Assembly (NCBI GenBank): GCA_040374085.1 | Contig: JBEIVB010000035.1 | Location: forward strand, 1-23,908 | DNA length: 23,908 nt | Reading direction: 5' to 3' | Source: JBEIVB01 sp040374085 | GTDB taxonomy: Bacteria; Bacteroidota; Bacteroidia; UBA4408 | Part shown: positions 7,161-14,442 of the stretch, piece after piece | Layout: each line of letters begins with the position of its first letter | Position numbering within the stretch: the first letter of the stretch is position 1 | Translations under genes and position numbers: made by a program | Notes under the pieces: model-generated | Databases searched by the model: none | What the model saw: the letters and a program-made list of their open reading frames with translations, nothing else | Told to the model about the DNA's origin: nothing

Positions 7161-7277
7161 TTAACCCTGACGTTGTTTAAACTTGGGGTTTTTCTTGTTG
7201 ATCACGTAAAGACGGCCCTTGCGGCGCACGATTTTGCACTCGACGCTGCGTTTTTTGATGGAGGCTCTAACTTTCAT
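7161..7277 (-). CDS. rpmJ: 50S ribosomal protein L36 (bL36), zinc-free form
   Basis: This 38-residue gene reads MKVRASIKKRSVECKIVRR and ends NPKFKQRQG, which are bL36 signatures. bL36 packs against 23S rRNA near the stalk base. Three of the four zinc ligands of the C+ form are replaced (Ser at position 11, Asn at 27, Phe at about 32); only C14 remains. It should therefore not bind zinc. It stands between infA (50 nt upstream) and rpsM (26 nt downstream), its usual place. Confidence 0.97.
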   Translation of the reverse strand: MKVRASIKKRSVECKIVRRKGRLYVINKKNPKFKQRQG

Positions 7278-7327
7278 CTCTGAGGTGTTTAAAAAAAGTG
7301 TGCGAAGTTAATAAAAAACTGTTTCGG

Positions 7328-7546
7328 TTATTTATAACGGAAAGAGATTCTTCCTTTTGAAAGATCGTATGGACTCATTTCCACTTTTACCCGGTCGCCG
7401 GGAAGAATTTTAATGTAGTTCATGCGCATCTTTCCGGAGATGTGGGCAGTGATCACGTGACCGTTTTCCAACTCCACGCGAAACATGGCGTTGGAAAGGG
7501 CTTCGAGAATTACCCCATCTTGTTCAATGGAAGTTTGTTTGGCCAT
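7328..7546 (-). CDS. infA: Translation initiation factor IF-1
   Basis: IF-1 is a single OB-fold protein that occupies the 30S A site during initiation. The 72 residues (MAKQTSIEQDGVILEALSNA, FRVELENGHVITAHISGKMR, ILPGDRVKVEMSPYDLSKGR, ending ISFRYK) match the family over its full length. It starts 3 nt after the map stop, so the two are probably translationally coupled. Next to bL36 is the standard location. Confidence 0.99.
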   Translation of the reverse strand: MAKQTSIEQDGVILEALSNAMFRVELENGHVITAHISGKMRMNYIKILPGDRVKVEMSPYDLSKGRISFRYK

Positions 7547-7549
7547 CCG

Positions 7550-8326
7550 TTATTTTTGGTTTAACACTGAGTCAATGGGTTCAAAACTAGATAAGACTTC
7601 GGCTTTCCCTTTGCGCACCACCAAGGTGTGTTCAAAGTGAGCAGATGGTTTGTGGTCGCGGGTGCGAACTGTCCAGCCATCTGTTTCCGTGTACACGTTG
7701 CGGTCGCGCAGCGTAATCATGGGTTCAACAGCAATCACCAACCCATCCATGAGTTTGATTCCTCTGCCGCGTTTCCCATAATTGGGCACCTGGGGTTCTT
7801 CATGCAGCTCGCGGCCGATGCCGTGTCCAACAAGGTCGCGCACCACACCAAAACCGTTTGCTTCGGCATGTTCCTGAACAGCAGCGGAAAGGTCTCCCAT
7901 CCGGTTTCCGCTCACCGCCTGCGCAATGGCCAGATTGAGACATTCGCGGGTTACCTGAAGCAGCTTTTTTACTGCCGGGTCTACCTCTCCTACCTCAAAC
8001 GTAAAAGCCGAATCGCCGTAAAAGCCGTTCCACTTTACTCCACAATCTACCGAAACCACATCGCCGCTTTTGAATCGTCGGGAACCCGGTATTCCGTGCA
8101 CCACAACGTCGTTTACCGACACGCATAAGGTATTGGGGAATCCACCGTACCCTTTAAATGCAGGTTCAGCCCCGTGATCGCGGATAAAAGTCTCTGCCAC
8201 CTTATCTATTTCCAGCGCCGTAGCACCTTCTGTCAGGTGGCGGGCTACTTCAGCCAGCGTCTTACCAACAAGTAAAGAACTCGATCGAATTAATTCTACT
8301 TCTTCGTTCGTCTTGTAAACAATCAT
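7550..8326 (-). CDS. map: Methionine aminopeptidase, type I
   Basis: The enzyme removes N-terminal methionine from nascent proteins with a dinuclear metal centre. In the 258-residue form the ligands are visible as D94 (VSVDCG), D105 (YGDSAFT), H168 (VGHGIGRELHE), E201 (AVEPM) and E232 (HFEHTL), with H78 (VVVHGIP) as the substrate-binding histidine. The length is normal for a type Ia enzyme without an N-terminal extension. I place the start at the ATG at 8326 (MIVYKTNEEVELIR, like relatives); a GTG two codons upstream at 8332 is the alternative. The spacer to secY is 50 nt, and adk, often found here in other phyla, is absent. Confidence 0.98.
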   Translation of the reverse strand: MIVYKTNEEVELIRSSSLLVGKTLAEVARHLTEGATALEIDKVAETFIRDHGAEPAFKGYGGFPNTLCVSVNDVVVHGIPGSRRFKSGDVVSVDCGVKWNGFYGDSAFTFEVGEVDPAVKKLLQVTRECLNLAIAQAVSGNRMGDLSAAVQEHAEANGFGVVRDLVGHGIGRELHEEPQVPNYGKRGRGIKLMDGLVIAVEPMITLRDRNVYTETDGWTVRTRDHKPSAHFEHTLVVRKGKAEVLSSFEPIDSVLNQK

Positions 8327-8376
8327 GTTCACACCCGGCTAAACCGGCCCCTCTATTATTCGTTTCTGTGCCGCAA

Positions 8377-9720
8377 TTAACCGGCAACAGAAACGGCGCT
8401 GTTCGTTACGGTGCGACCCTTGATGCGCCCCGATTTCATCAATCCGTCGTAATGGCGCATCAAAAGATGGCTTTCAATCTGTTGCAGCGTATCGAGCACT
8501 ACACCCACCAAAATCAGGAGTGAGGTACCTCCGTAGAAATGTGCAAACTGCTGGTTCACCCCCAACTTGGTTGCGAATGCAGGCAGAATGGCTACGAAGG
8601 CCAAAAACAAAGATCCTGGAAGGGTAATGCGGCTCATAACAGCATCGATGAACTCAGCTGTTTTCTTACCCGGCTTAACACCCGGTATAAAGCCGTTGTT
8701 GCGCTTCATATCATCGGCCATCTGGTTGGGGTTGATGGTGATGGCGGTGTAGAAATACGTAAACACCACAATCAACAAAGAAAAGATGAGGTTGTGCCAG
8801 AAGCCGGTATAATTGCTGATGGTAGCCACAAAACCGCTCACCGAAGCGCTTTCGGAAAAACCTGCAACGGTTAAGGGAATGAACATGATTGCCTGAGCAA
8901 AAATGATGGGCATTACGCCGGAAGCATTCACCTTAAGCGGAATGTACTGGCGAACACCACCGTACTGCTTGTTTCCAACAATCTTCTTGGCAAATTGAAC
9001 CGGGATTTTGCGGGTTCCCTGAACCAATAAGATGCTCACAACGATGATGAGGAACAAAATCACGAGTTCAACCAACAATACCACCAATCCACCACCCTGG
9101 TTTTCGAGGCGAGCCACGAACTCCTGAATGAAGGCCACCGGTAGGTTGGCAATGATGCCGATCATGATGATGAGGGAAATACCATTTCCAATACCCTTGT
9201 CGGTGATTCGCTCACCCAGCCACATTATAAAAATAGTGCCGGCGGTGAGGATAATGGTTGAGGTGAAGTAAAACCAAGATACGCTGTTCTGCAACAAAGC
9301 CTCCTGTGGAATCTGAGAAGCAATGTAGCCGGGAGCTTGCAAAATGGTTACCAGCACCGTGAGGATACGGGTATATTGGTTGATCTTCTTCCTGCCGGAA
9401 TCGCCTTCGCGCTGGAGGCGCTGGAAGTGCGGAACCGCCATCTGCAAAAGCTGCATTACGATGGAGGAAGAGATGTAGGGCATGATGCCCAATGCGAAGA
9501 TGGAAGCCCGTGAAAAGGCACCTCCCGCAAAGATGTTGATGAGCCCGGCCAATCCTTCCGGATCTCCTTTCAGTTCTTGAAGGCGCACCGAATCAACACC
9601 CGGAAGGGTTACAAAAGAACCCAAGCGGTAGACAAGCAAAAACCCAAGAGTGTTGAGGATGCGGATGCGCAGGTCCTCAATGCTCCAGATGTTTTTGATG
9701 GTTTGAATGAAGTTTTTCAT
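8377..9720 (-). CDS. secY: Preprotein translocase subunit SecY
   Basis: SecY forms the protein-conducting channel in the inner membrane. The 447-residue protein shows ten hydrophobic segments. Family motifs are LVYRLGSFVTLPGVD near the N-terminus, NIFAGGAFSRASIFALGIMPYISSSIVMQLL, QYIPLKVNASGVMPIIFAQAIM (segment 7) and NNGFIPGVKPGKKTAEFID (cytoplasmic C5 loop, which contacts SecA and the ribosome). It follows rplO by 7 nt in the normal spc order. Length and topology look intact. Confidence 0.99.
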   Translation of the reverse strand: MKNFIQTIKNIWSIEDLRIRILNTLGFLLVYRLGSFVTLPGVDSVRLQELKGDPEGLAGLINIFAGGAFSRASIFALGIMPYISSSIVMQLLQMAVPHFQRLQREGDSGRKKINQYTRILTVLVTILQAPGYIASQIPQEALLQNSVSWFYFTSTIILTAGTIFIMWLGERITDKGIGNGISLIIMIGIIANLPVAFIQEFVARLENQGGGLVVLLVELVILFLIIVVSILLVQGTRKIPVQFAKKIVGNKQYGGVRQYIPLKVNASGVMPIIFAQAIMFIPLTVAGFSESASVSGFVATISNYTGFWHNLIFSLLIVVFTYFYTAITINPNQMADDMKRNNGFIPGVKPGKKTAEFIDAVMSRITLPGSLFLAFVAILPAFATKLGVNQQFAHFYGGTSLLILVGVVLDTLQQIESHLLMRHYDGLMKSGRIKGRTVTNSAVSVAG

Positions 9721-9727
9721 ACCGAAA

Positions 9728-10174
9728 TTAAAGTACGCTTACAGTTCCTCCTGCTTGTTCAATGGCCGCTTTCGCACTGGCAGTAAAGGCATGAGCTTTT
9801 ACTTCCAATTTCGCTTTCAACTCTCCACGTCCAAGGATTTTCACCTTGTCGTTTTTAGAGGCTAACCCGTTGGCACGAAGCGCATCGAAGTCCACCACCG
9901 AAAGGGATTTGTTTTCGGCCAGCTGCTGCAGAATGTCTAGGTTGATGCCGCGGTATTCAACGCGGTTGATGTTTTTAAAGCCAAACTTGGGCACACGACG
10001 CTGAAGGGGCATCTGTCCACCCTCAAAGCCTACCTTGGAAGAGTAGCCTGAGCGTGACTGTGCACCTTTGTGTCCACGGGTTGATGTACCCCCGCGGCCT
10101 GATCCCTGACCACGTCCAATGCGTTTGCGTGTTTTTACCGAGCCTTCAGCCGGTTGTAGGTTGCTTAAGTTCAT
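9728..10174 (-). CDS. rplO: 50S ribosomal protein L15 (uL15)
   Basis: uL15 is a late-assembly protein of the large subunit that threads into 23S rRNA. The 148-residue protein begins MNLSNLQPAEGSVKTRKRIGRGQGSGRGGTSTRGHKGAQSR, the glycine/arginine-rich extension typical of uL15. It continues with GFEGGQMPLQRRVPKFGFKN and the C-terminal ILGRGELKAKLEVKAHAFTASAKAAIE. It lies between rpmD (19 nt) and secY (7 nt). Confidence 0.99.
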   Translation of the reverse strand: MNLSNLQPAEGSVKTRKRIGRGQGSGRGGTSTRGHKGAQSRSGYSSKVGFEGGQMPLQRRVPKFGFKNINRVEYRGINLDILQQLAENKSLSVVDFDALRANGLASKNDKVKILGRGELKAKLEVKAHAFTASAKAAIEQAGGTVSVL

Positions 10175-10193
10175 GGGTTGCGCGTTATTGGGG

Positions 10194-10370
10194 TTATGAA
10201 ATGACCTCCACTAGGTGGTTTACCTTGCGGATCATTCCCTGAATCTGGGGGGTGTGTTCTACTTCTACTACTTGATTCATGCGAGAGAATCCGAGGGCTT
10301 TCAGGGTGCGCTTCTGACGCTCCGGACGGTCGATGCCGCTTTTTACCTGCTTTATTTTTATCGTTGCCAT
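10194..10370 (-). CDS. rpmD: 50S ribosomal protein L30 (uL30)
   Basis: The 58-residue protein starts MATIKIKQVKSGIDRPERQK and contains LGFSRMNQVVEVEHTPQIQGMIRKVNHLVEV, the bacterial uL30 fold at normal size. An in-frame ATG 66 nt upstream exists inside rpsE, but the ATG at 10370 fits the family. It also has a perfect AAGGAGG 9 nt before it, one of only two clear Shine-Dalgarno sequences in this operon. It lies 19 nt after rpsE. Confidence 0.98.
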   Translation of the reverse strand: MATIKIKQVKSGIDRPERQKRTLKALGFSRMNQVVEVEHTPQIQGMIRKVNHLVEVIS

Positions 10371-10379
10371 GTTATAGGT

Positions 10380-10386
10380 CCTCCTT
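10380..10386 (-). promoter_or_regulatory. Strong Shine-Dalgarno sequence of rpmD
   Basis: AAGGAGG in the mRNA sense, 9 nt before the rpmD ATG and just after the rpsE stop codon. It decides the short uL30 start. Most neighbouring genes lack such a site. Confidence 0.85.
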
Positions 10387-10389
10387 GGA

Positions 10390-10908
10390 TTATCCGTTGA
10401 AAACTTTGTCGAGGGAAACGCCGCGTTGCTGGGCAACCGCCAATGGGTCGCGCAGGTTGATGAGGGCGTCGATGGTGGCTTTTACCACGTTGTGTGGGTT
10501 AGACGAGCCTTTTGATTTTGCCAAAACGTCGGTTACACCTACGCTTTCCAACACCGCACGCATCGCACCACCGGCGATTACTCCGGTACCGTGAGCGGCA
10601 GGCTTCAGAAACACGCGGCTTCCGCCATACTTACCGTCTTGCTCATGCGGCACGGTGCCATGAAGAATCGGCACTTTCACCAGATTCTTTTTGGCATCCT
10701 CAATGCCTTTTGTGATGGCATCGGTAACTTCCTTGGCTTTGCCCAAGCCGTAACCTACTACCCCTTTCTCATTCCCTACTACCACGATGGCTGAGAAACT
10801 GAAGGTGCGTCCTCCTTTGGTTACCTTGGTAACCCGTTGAACAGCAACCAGCTTGTCTTTCAGCTCGATATCGCTGGTTCGTACTTTCTTGATGCTAACT
10901 GTTGACAT
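10390..10908 (-). CDS. rpsE: 30S ribosomal protein S5 (uS5)
   Basis: uS5 lies at the mRNA entry side and affects fidelity and spectinomycin response. The 172-residue protein has the N-terminal double-stranded-RNA-binding-like domain (DKLVAVQRVTKVTKGGRTFSFSAIVVVGN, then GVVGYGLGKAKEV). The C-terminal domain has SRVFLKPAAHGTGVIAGGAMRAVLE and GSSNPHNVVKATIDAL. Length is normal. It follows rplR by 21 nt, and its stop codon lies immediately before the rpmD Shine-Dalgarno sequence. Confidence 0.99.
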   Translation of the reverse strand: MSTVSIKKVRTSDIELKDKLVAVQRVTKVTKGGRTFSFSAIVVVGNEKGVVGYGLGKAKEVTDAITKGIEDAKKNLVKVPILHGTVPHEQDGKYGGSRVFLKPAAHGTGVIAGGAMRAVLESVGVTDVLAKSKGSSNPHNVVKATIDALINLRDPLAVAQQRGVSLDKVFNG

Positions 10909-10929
10909 GAATGTGCGTTTGGAATGAGG

Positions 10930-11286
10930 TTAGAATTGAAGACCGGCTTCGCGTGCTGCCTCGGCCAAGGCCTTAACACGACCATGATAGAGGTAACCGT
11001 TGCGGTCGAAGCGAACCGTTTTGATGCCGGCAGCCAGGGCCTTCTCAGCCGCTTGCTTGCCTACCATACGGGCCTGCTCGGTTTTGTTGATGCGCTGATC
11101 AGCGATCTCTTTCGCTTTTGATGATGCAGATGCGATGGTCTTGCCGTGCAAATCGTCGATCAACTGAACGTAAATATTGGTATTGCTTCGGAATACAGAC
11201 AAGCGTGGAGCTTCGGTTGTACCGGTAACCACCTTGCGGATGCGTTTCTTGATCCTATTCCTTCTGAATGCTTTTGTAACAGCCAT
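10930..11286 (-). CDS. rplR: 50S ribosomal protein L18 (uL18)
   Basis: uL18 binds 5S rRNA and helps dock the central protuberance together with uL5. The 118-residue protein opens with the basic stretch FRRNRIKKRIRKVVTGTTEAPRLSVFRSNTNIYVQLIDD. It ends VRFDRNGYLYHGRVKALAEAAREAGLQF, the conserved uL18 C-terminus. It is 30 nt after rplF and 21 nt before rpsE. Confidence 0.99.
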   Translation of the reverse strand: MAVTKAFRRNRIKKRIRKVVTGTTEAPRLSVFRSNTNIYVQLIDDLHGKTIASASSKAKEIADQRINKTEQARMVGKQAAEKALAAGIKTVRFDRNGYLYHGRVKALAEAAREAGLQF

Positions 11287-11316
11287 GGTTGAAATCCTTG
11301 AAAAATAAACTGAAAA

Positions 11317-11868
11317 TTATTTGCCTGCTGATTTTCCTGCCTTACGACGCAGAACTTCGCCGGCAAACTTGATGCCCTTGCCTTTGTAAGGCTCTGGCGG
11401 ACGCAACCCGCGGATTTTGGACGCAACCAATCCCAGAAGCTCTTTGTCGATGCACTTCATGGTGATGGTTGGGTTCTTACCACGCTCAGTCTTGGTCTCT
11501 ACCTTAATCTCTTTGGGCAACTCAAACGCAACGTTGTGCGAGAAGCCAAGAGTAAGTTCAAGCAACTGGCCGTTGTTGGAGGCACGGTAACCCACACCTA
11601 CCAATTCTTGTTCAACGGAGTAACCATCTGATACTCCTTTCACCATGTTGGCTACCAGAGCACGAGAAAGTCCATGAAGGGCACGGTGTTGCTTTTCGTC
11701 GGAGGCACGCTCCAACACGATGTTGCCATCCTGAACGGCAACGGTAATGGCCGGGTCAAGGGTGCGATGAAGCTCACCCAATGGGCCTTTCACTTTAACC
11801 ACTTGTTGAGCAAATTGTACCTCAACACCTTTGGGAAGCGAAATCGGAAGTTTTCCTATACGTGACAT
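11317..11868 (-). CDS. rplF: 50S ribosomal protein L6 (uL6)
   Basis: uL6 sits near the sarcin-ricin loop and the factor-binding site. The 183-residue protein has two repeated alpha/beta domains. It begins MSRIGKLPISLPKGVEV and ends with the signature GLRPPEPYKGKGIKFAGEVLRRKAGKSAGK. Length is typical. It starts 16 nt after rpsH and is preceded by AGGAGG 8 nt from the ATG, unusual for this operon. Confidence 0.99.
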   Translation of the reverse strand: MSRIGKLPISLPKGVEVQFAQQVVKVKGPLGELHRTLDPAITVAVQDGNIVLERASDEKQHRALHGLSRALVANMVKGVSDGYSVEQELVGVGYRASNNGQLLELTLGFSHNVAFELPKEIKVETKTERGKNPTITMKCIDKELLGLVASKIRGLRPPEPYKGKGIKFAGEVLRRKAGKSAGK

Positions 11869-11876
11869 GTGGCGAT

Positions 11877-11882
11877 CCTCCT
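11877..11882 (-). promoter_or_regulatory. Strong Shine-Dalgarno sequence of rplF
   Basis: AGGAGG in the mRNA sense lies 8 nt before the rplF ATG, between it and the rpsH stop codon. It supports the start at 11868. Confidence 0.82.
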
Positions 11883-11884
11883 AA

Positions 11885-12280
11885 TTACGATACATAACAA
11901 ATTACTTCACCGCCAACGTTCAGTTTGCGGGCTTCCTTGTCGGTCATTACCCCACTAGAAGTAGACACAATGGCAATTCCCAACCCGTTGATTACTTTAG
12001 GCAGGGTGTCTACTCCGGTGTACTTACGCAAACCGGGCTTGGAAATACGGGTCAGCTCCTTTATGGCGCTGAGCTTGGTTGAAGGATTGTATTTGAGGGC
12101 AATCTTAATCATGCCCTGCTTGTTGTCCTCTTCGAACTTGTAGTTGAGTATGTAACCCTTCTCGAAAAGGATGCGGGTTATCTCTTTCTTTATGTTCGAG
12201 GCAGGCACCTCAACCATGCGATGGTTGGCCTTGATGGCGTTCCTCAATCGAGTGAGGAAATCTGAAATCGGATCAGTCAT
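11885..12280 (-). CDS. rpsH: 30S ribosomal protein S8 (uS8)
   Basis: uS8 binds helix 21 of 16S rRNA and, in E. coli, represses the spc operon by binding mRNA at the start of rplE. The 131-residue protein reads MTDPISDFLTRLRNAIKANH at the N-terminus. It ends with GLGIAIVSTSSGVMTDKEARKLNVGGEVICYVS, including the STSSGVMTDKEAR rRNA-binding loop. Length is normal. A hairpin in the rplX-rplE spacer could be its autoregulatory target. Confidence 0.99.
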   Translation of the reverse strand: MTDPISDFLTRLRNAIKANHRMVEVPASNIKKEITRILFEKGYILNYKFEEDNKQGMIKIALKYNPSTKLSAIKELTRISKPGLRKYTGVDTLPKVINGLGIAIVSTSSGVMTDKEARKLNVGGEVICYVS

Positions 12281-12335
12281 TGGGTGGTGTGTTGTTCAAT
12301 CGATATCCTGGTGGATGGTTTATGTTGATGTTGGC

Positions 12336-12605
12336 TTACCAGCTGGCCTTTGTTACTCCGGGTATCTTTCCGTTCAGTGCAAGCTCACGGAAGGTGTTTC
12401 GCGAGAGACCGAAAATCCGGATGTAGCCTCTTGGACGACCGGTGATTTTGCAGCGGTTGCGGCCGCGTACAGGTGAGGAGTTGCGCGGAAGTTTCTGAAG
12501 ACCGGCGCTGTCGTTGGCGGCTTTTAGCTCTTCACGCTTTTTAGCGTAGCGGGCGGCAAGGTGAGCACGCTTCACCTCCCGAGCTTTCATGGATTCTTTT
12601 GCCAT
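12336..12605 (-). CDS. rpsN: 30S ribosomal protein S14 (uS14), zinc-free long form
   Basis: uS14 is a 30S head protein. This is the 89-residue long form (MAKESMKAREVKRAHLAARYAKKREELK). The C-terminal signature reads NRCKITGRPRGYIRIFGLSRNTFRELALNGKIPGVTKASW. There is a single cysteine instead of the two CxxC pairs of the short zinc-binding form. It lies between rplE (21 nt) and rpsH (55 nt). Confidence 0.99.
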   Translation of the reverse strand: MAKESMKAREVKRAHLAARYAKKREELKAANDSAGLQKLPRNSSPVRGRNRCKITGRPRGYIRIFGLSRNTFRELALNGKIPGVTKASW

Positions 12606-12626
12606 ACTGCTGTGCGCTTGCGGGTT

Positions 12627-13187
12627 TTATTTGTTTTGATTTTTAAACGGAACACCAAACTCCTTCAGCAAGGCAAATGCCTCAGCATCGGTTTGGGCGG
12701 TGGTCACAAACGTGATGTCCATACCCATGATCTTGTTCACCTTTTCGATGGAGATTTCAGGGTAGATGATCTGTTCGGTAACACCTAAGGTGTAGTTGCC
12801 TTTACCATCGAAGGCTTTCTCGCTTACTCCACGGAAGTCGCGGATGCGCGGAAGAGAAACTGCAATAAGACGGTCTAGAAACTCATACATTTTGTCGCCG
12901 CGCAGGGTAACCTTCACCCCGATGGGCATGTTTTTACGGAGTTTAAAGTTCGACACGTCCTTCTTGGATTTGGTGGCGATGGCTTTTTGTCCGGTGATGG
13001 TGGTCATCTCTTGTATGGCCACATCGATGAGCTTCTTGTCGGCCACAGCAATACCCAAACCTTGGTTCAGGCAAATCTTGGTGAGGCGGGGCACCTGCAT
13101 GGTGCTTTTGTACTGGAACTCTTTGTGCAAGACCGGAACGATGTCCTTCCGGTACTTGTCTTTGAGTCGTGGGGTGTAGGTACTCAT
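12627..13187 (-). CDS. rplE: 50S ribosomal protein L5 (uL5)
   Basis: uL5 binds 5S rRNA and bridges to uS13 in the 30S head. The 186-residue protein has VPRLTKICLNQGLGIAVADKK, GQKAIATKSKKDVSNFKLRKNMPIGVKVTLRG and the 5S-related RDFRGVSEKAFDGKGNYTLGVTEQ. It ends with MGMDITFVTTAQTDAEAFALLKEFGVPF. Length is slightly longer than E. coli's. The start at 13187 is preceded by a 49-nt spacer with a stable hairpin. Confidence 0.99.
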   Translation of the reverse strand: MSTYTPRLKDKYRKDIVPVLHKEFQYKSTMQVPRLTKICLNQGLGIAVADKKLIDVAIQEMTTITGQKAIATKSKKDVSNFKLRKNMPIGVKVTLRGDKMYEFLDRLIAVSLPRIRDFRGVSEKAFDGKGNYTLGVTEQIIYPEISIEKVNKIMGMDITFVTTAQTDAEAFALLKEFGVPFKNQNK

Positions 13188-13201
13188 GGGGTGAGGTTAG
13201 C

Positions 13202-13222
13202 GCAGGATGCCCGGCATCCTAC
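13202..13222 (-). promoter_or_regulatory. Hairpin in the rplX-rplE spacer, candidate uS8 regulatory site
   Basis: AGGATGCC and GGCATCCT form a perfect 8-base inverted repeat around one central base (13204-13220). As RNA this makes a stem GUAGGAUG/CAUCCUGC (with one U·G) closed by a CCGGG loop. It lies 15-35 nt before the rplE ATG, the region where uS8 binds spc mRNA in E. coli. No T run follows, so it is not a terminator. The uS8 role is inference. Confidence 0.45.
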
Positions 13223-13236
13223 ATCGGTTTAATTTA

Positions 13237-13554
13237 TTACTTCAGTGTTGTTTGTGTTTTTTTGGCGATGCGCACCACTTTTCCTTCTTCAACCTTGCGG
13301 CCTACGCGGGTGGCTTTTCCGGCATCCATCAACATGAGGTTCGACATGTGAATGGAAGCGGCAACTTCTTGTATTCCGCCTTGTGGGAATTTGGTGGTGG
13401 GCTTGGTGTGCTTCTTCACGAGGTTCACCCCTTCTACCACTGCGCGGTTTCCGGCACGGTCAACCTCTACGATCTTCCCTTGCTTGCCTTTGGCATCGCC
13501 GGCAATCACCACCACGGTGTCGCCTTTTTTCAATTTCAGTTTTGCTGCTGACAT
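13237..13554 (-). CDS. rplX: 50S ribosomal protein L24 (uL24)
   Basis: uL24 initiates 50S assembly and lies by the exit tunnel. The 105-residue protein contains the KOW motif KLKKGDTVVVIAGDAKGKQGKIVEVDR (residues 6-32). NLVKKHTKP and GGIQEVAASIHMSNLMLMD follow, all conserved. It follows rplN by 24 nt. The 49-nt gap to rplE is one of the longer spacers in this part of the operon. Confidence 0.99.
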   Translation of the reverse strand: MSAAKLKLKKGDTVVVIAGDAKGKQGKIVEVDRAGNRAVVEGVNLVKKHTKPTTKFPQGGIQEVAASIHMSNLMLMDAGKATRVGRKVEEGKVVRIAKKTQTTLK

Positions 13555-13578
13555 GGTTACGTTCTGTGTGCTGTGGCT

Positions 13579-13947
13579 TTAGATTACCTCCGGAGCCAGG
13601 GATACAATTTTCATGAACTGTTTTTCGCGGAGCTCGCGGGCAACCGGTCCGAAGATGCGGGTACCGCGAATCTCGTCTTGGTTGTTGAGCAACACAACTG
13701 CGTTGTCGTCGAAGCGGATGTAAGAGCCATCGGGGCGACGCACCTCTTTGCGGGTACGAACCACTACGGCCTTGGAAACAGAGCCTTTCTTTACGTTGCC
13801 GGAAGGAATGGCGTGCTTTACAGCCACCACAATTTTATCGCCAACCGAGGCATAGCGACGTTTTGTGCCGCCCAGCACCCGGATGCACAGCACCTCTTTG
13901 GCGCCGCTGTTATCGGCTACGGTGAGCCTGGATTCCTGTTGGATCAT
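13579..13947 (-). CDS. rplN: 50S ribosomal protein L14 (uL14)
   Basis: uL14 forms intersubunit bridge B8 and is the binding site of the silencing factor RsfS. The 122-residue protein MIQQESRLTVADNSGAKEVLCIRVLGGTKRRYASVGDK matches uL14 along its length. It includes RTRKEVRRPDGSYIRFDDNAVVLLNNQDEIRGTRIFGPVARELR. Its length is exactly that of the family. Confidence 0.99.
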   Translation of the reverse strand: MIQQESRLTVADNSGAKEVLCIRVLGGTKRRYASVGDKIVVAVKHAIPSGNVKKGSVSKAVVVRTRKEVRRPDGSYIRFDDNAVVLLNNQDEIRGTRIFGPVARELREKQFMKIVSLAPEVI

Positions 13948-13976
13948 GGGTTAATGCTTTTTTCGGTTGGTTTTGA

Positions 13977-14231
13977 TTACTTGGCGCGATCGAGGATTTC
14001 CACCAATCGCCAGTTCTTGAGCTTGCTCATCGGGCGGGTTTCCATAATGCGAACGGTATCGCCGATGTTGCACTCCTCTTTCTCGTCGTGTGCGATGAAC
14101 TTGGAGGTCATGTTCATGAACTTACCATATTTGGCATGCTTCACACGGCGCTCTACAGCCACCACGATCGACTTTTGCATCTTGTTGCTGGTGACTACAC
14201 CAATTCGTTCTTTTCTAAAATTGCGTTCCAT
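13977..14231 (-). CDS. rpsQ: 30S ribosomal protein S17 (uS17)
   Basis: uS17 is a primary binder of the 16S 5' domain. The protein (84 residues from MERNFRKERIGVVTSNKMQKSIVVAVER) has the OB-fold and the HDEKEECNIGDTVRIMETRPMSKLKNWRLVEI signature. I choose the ATG at 14231 because its N-terminus aligns with the family. An in-frame ATG four codons upstream (14243) overlaps the rpmC stop as TAATG and would suggest translational coupling, so that start is also possible. Confidence 0.97.
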   Translation of the reverse strand: MERNFRKERIGVVTSNKMQKSIVVAVERRVKHAKYGKFMNMTSKFIAHDEKEECNIGDTVRIMETRPMSKLKNWRLVEILDRAK

Positions 14232-14242
14232 GGTAGATGGCA

Positions 14243-14437
14243 TTAATTGGATGCGTTACGGTGGGTGAGCTCGGTTTGGAGACGGGCCACCAATTTACGG
14301 GCATGGCGCATCTTCAATGGGTTTTCAAGCGGAGAGATGGCGTGGTTCATGCGCATCTTTACAAGCGAAGCGGTTTCGCTTTCGATTTGCTTGTTCAACT
14401 CTTCAAGGCTGAGTTCTTTTATGGCGGCTGCTTTCAT
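14243..14437 (-). CDS. rpmC: 50S ribosomal protein L29 (uL29)
   Basis: uL29 is a small helical protein at the exit tunnel that contributes to the docking site for trigger factor and SRP with uL23. The 64-residue chain (MKAAAIKELSLEELNKQIES, SLVKMRMNHAISPLENPLKMRHARKLVARLQTEL) is typical in length and helical pattern. It begins 5 nt after the rplP stop and may overlap the rpsQ start. Confidence 0.98.
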   Translation of the reverse strand: MKAAAIKELSLEELNKQIESETASLVKMRMNHAISPLENPLKMRHARKLVARLQTELTHRNASN

Positions 14438-14442
14438 GGCAA

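Noticed and set aside
8327..8376. CCGG-TTTAG-CCGG short palindrome in the secY-map spacer
   Set aside because: Only a four-base stem with no T run and no supporting context.
13573..14268. 231-codon open frame on the plus strand opposite rplN and rpsQ
   Set aside because: Antisense shadow of conserved ribosomal genes; low-quality composition and no recognisable motif.
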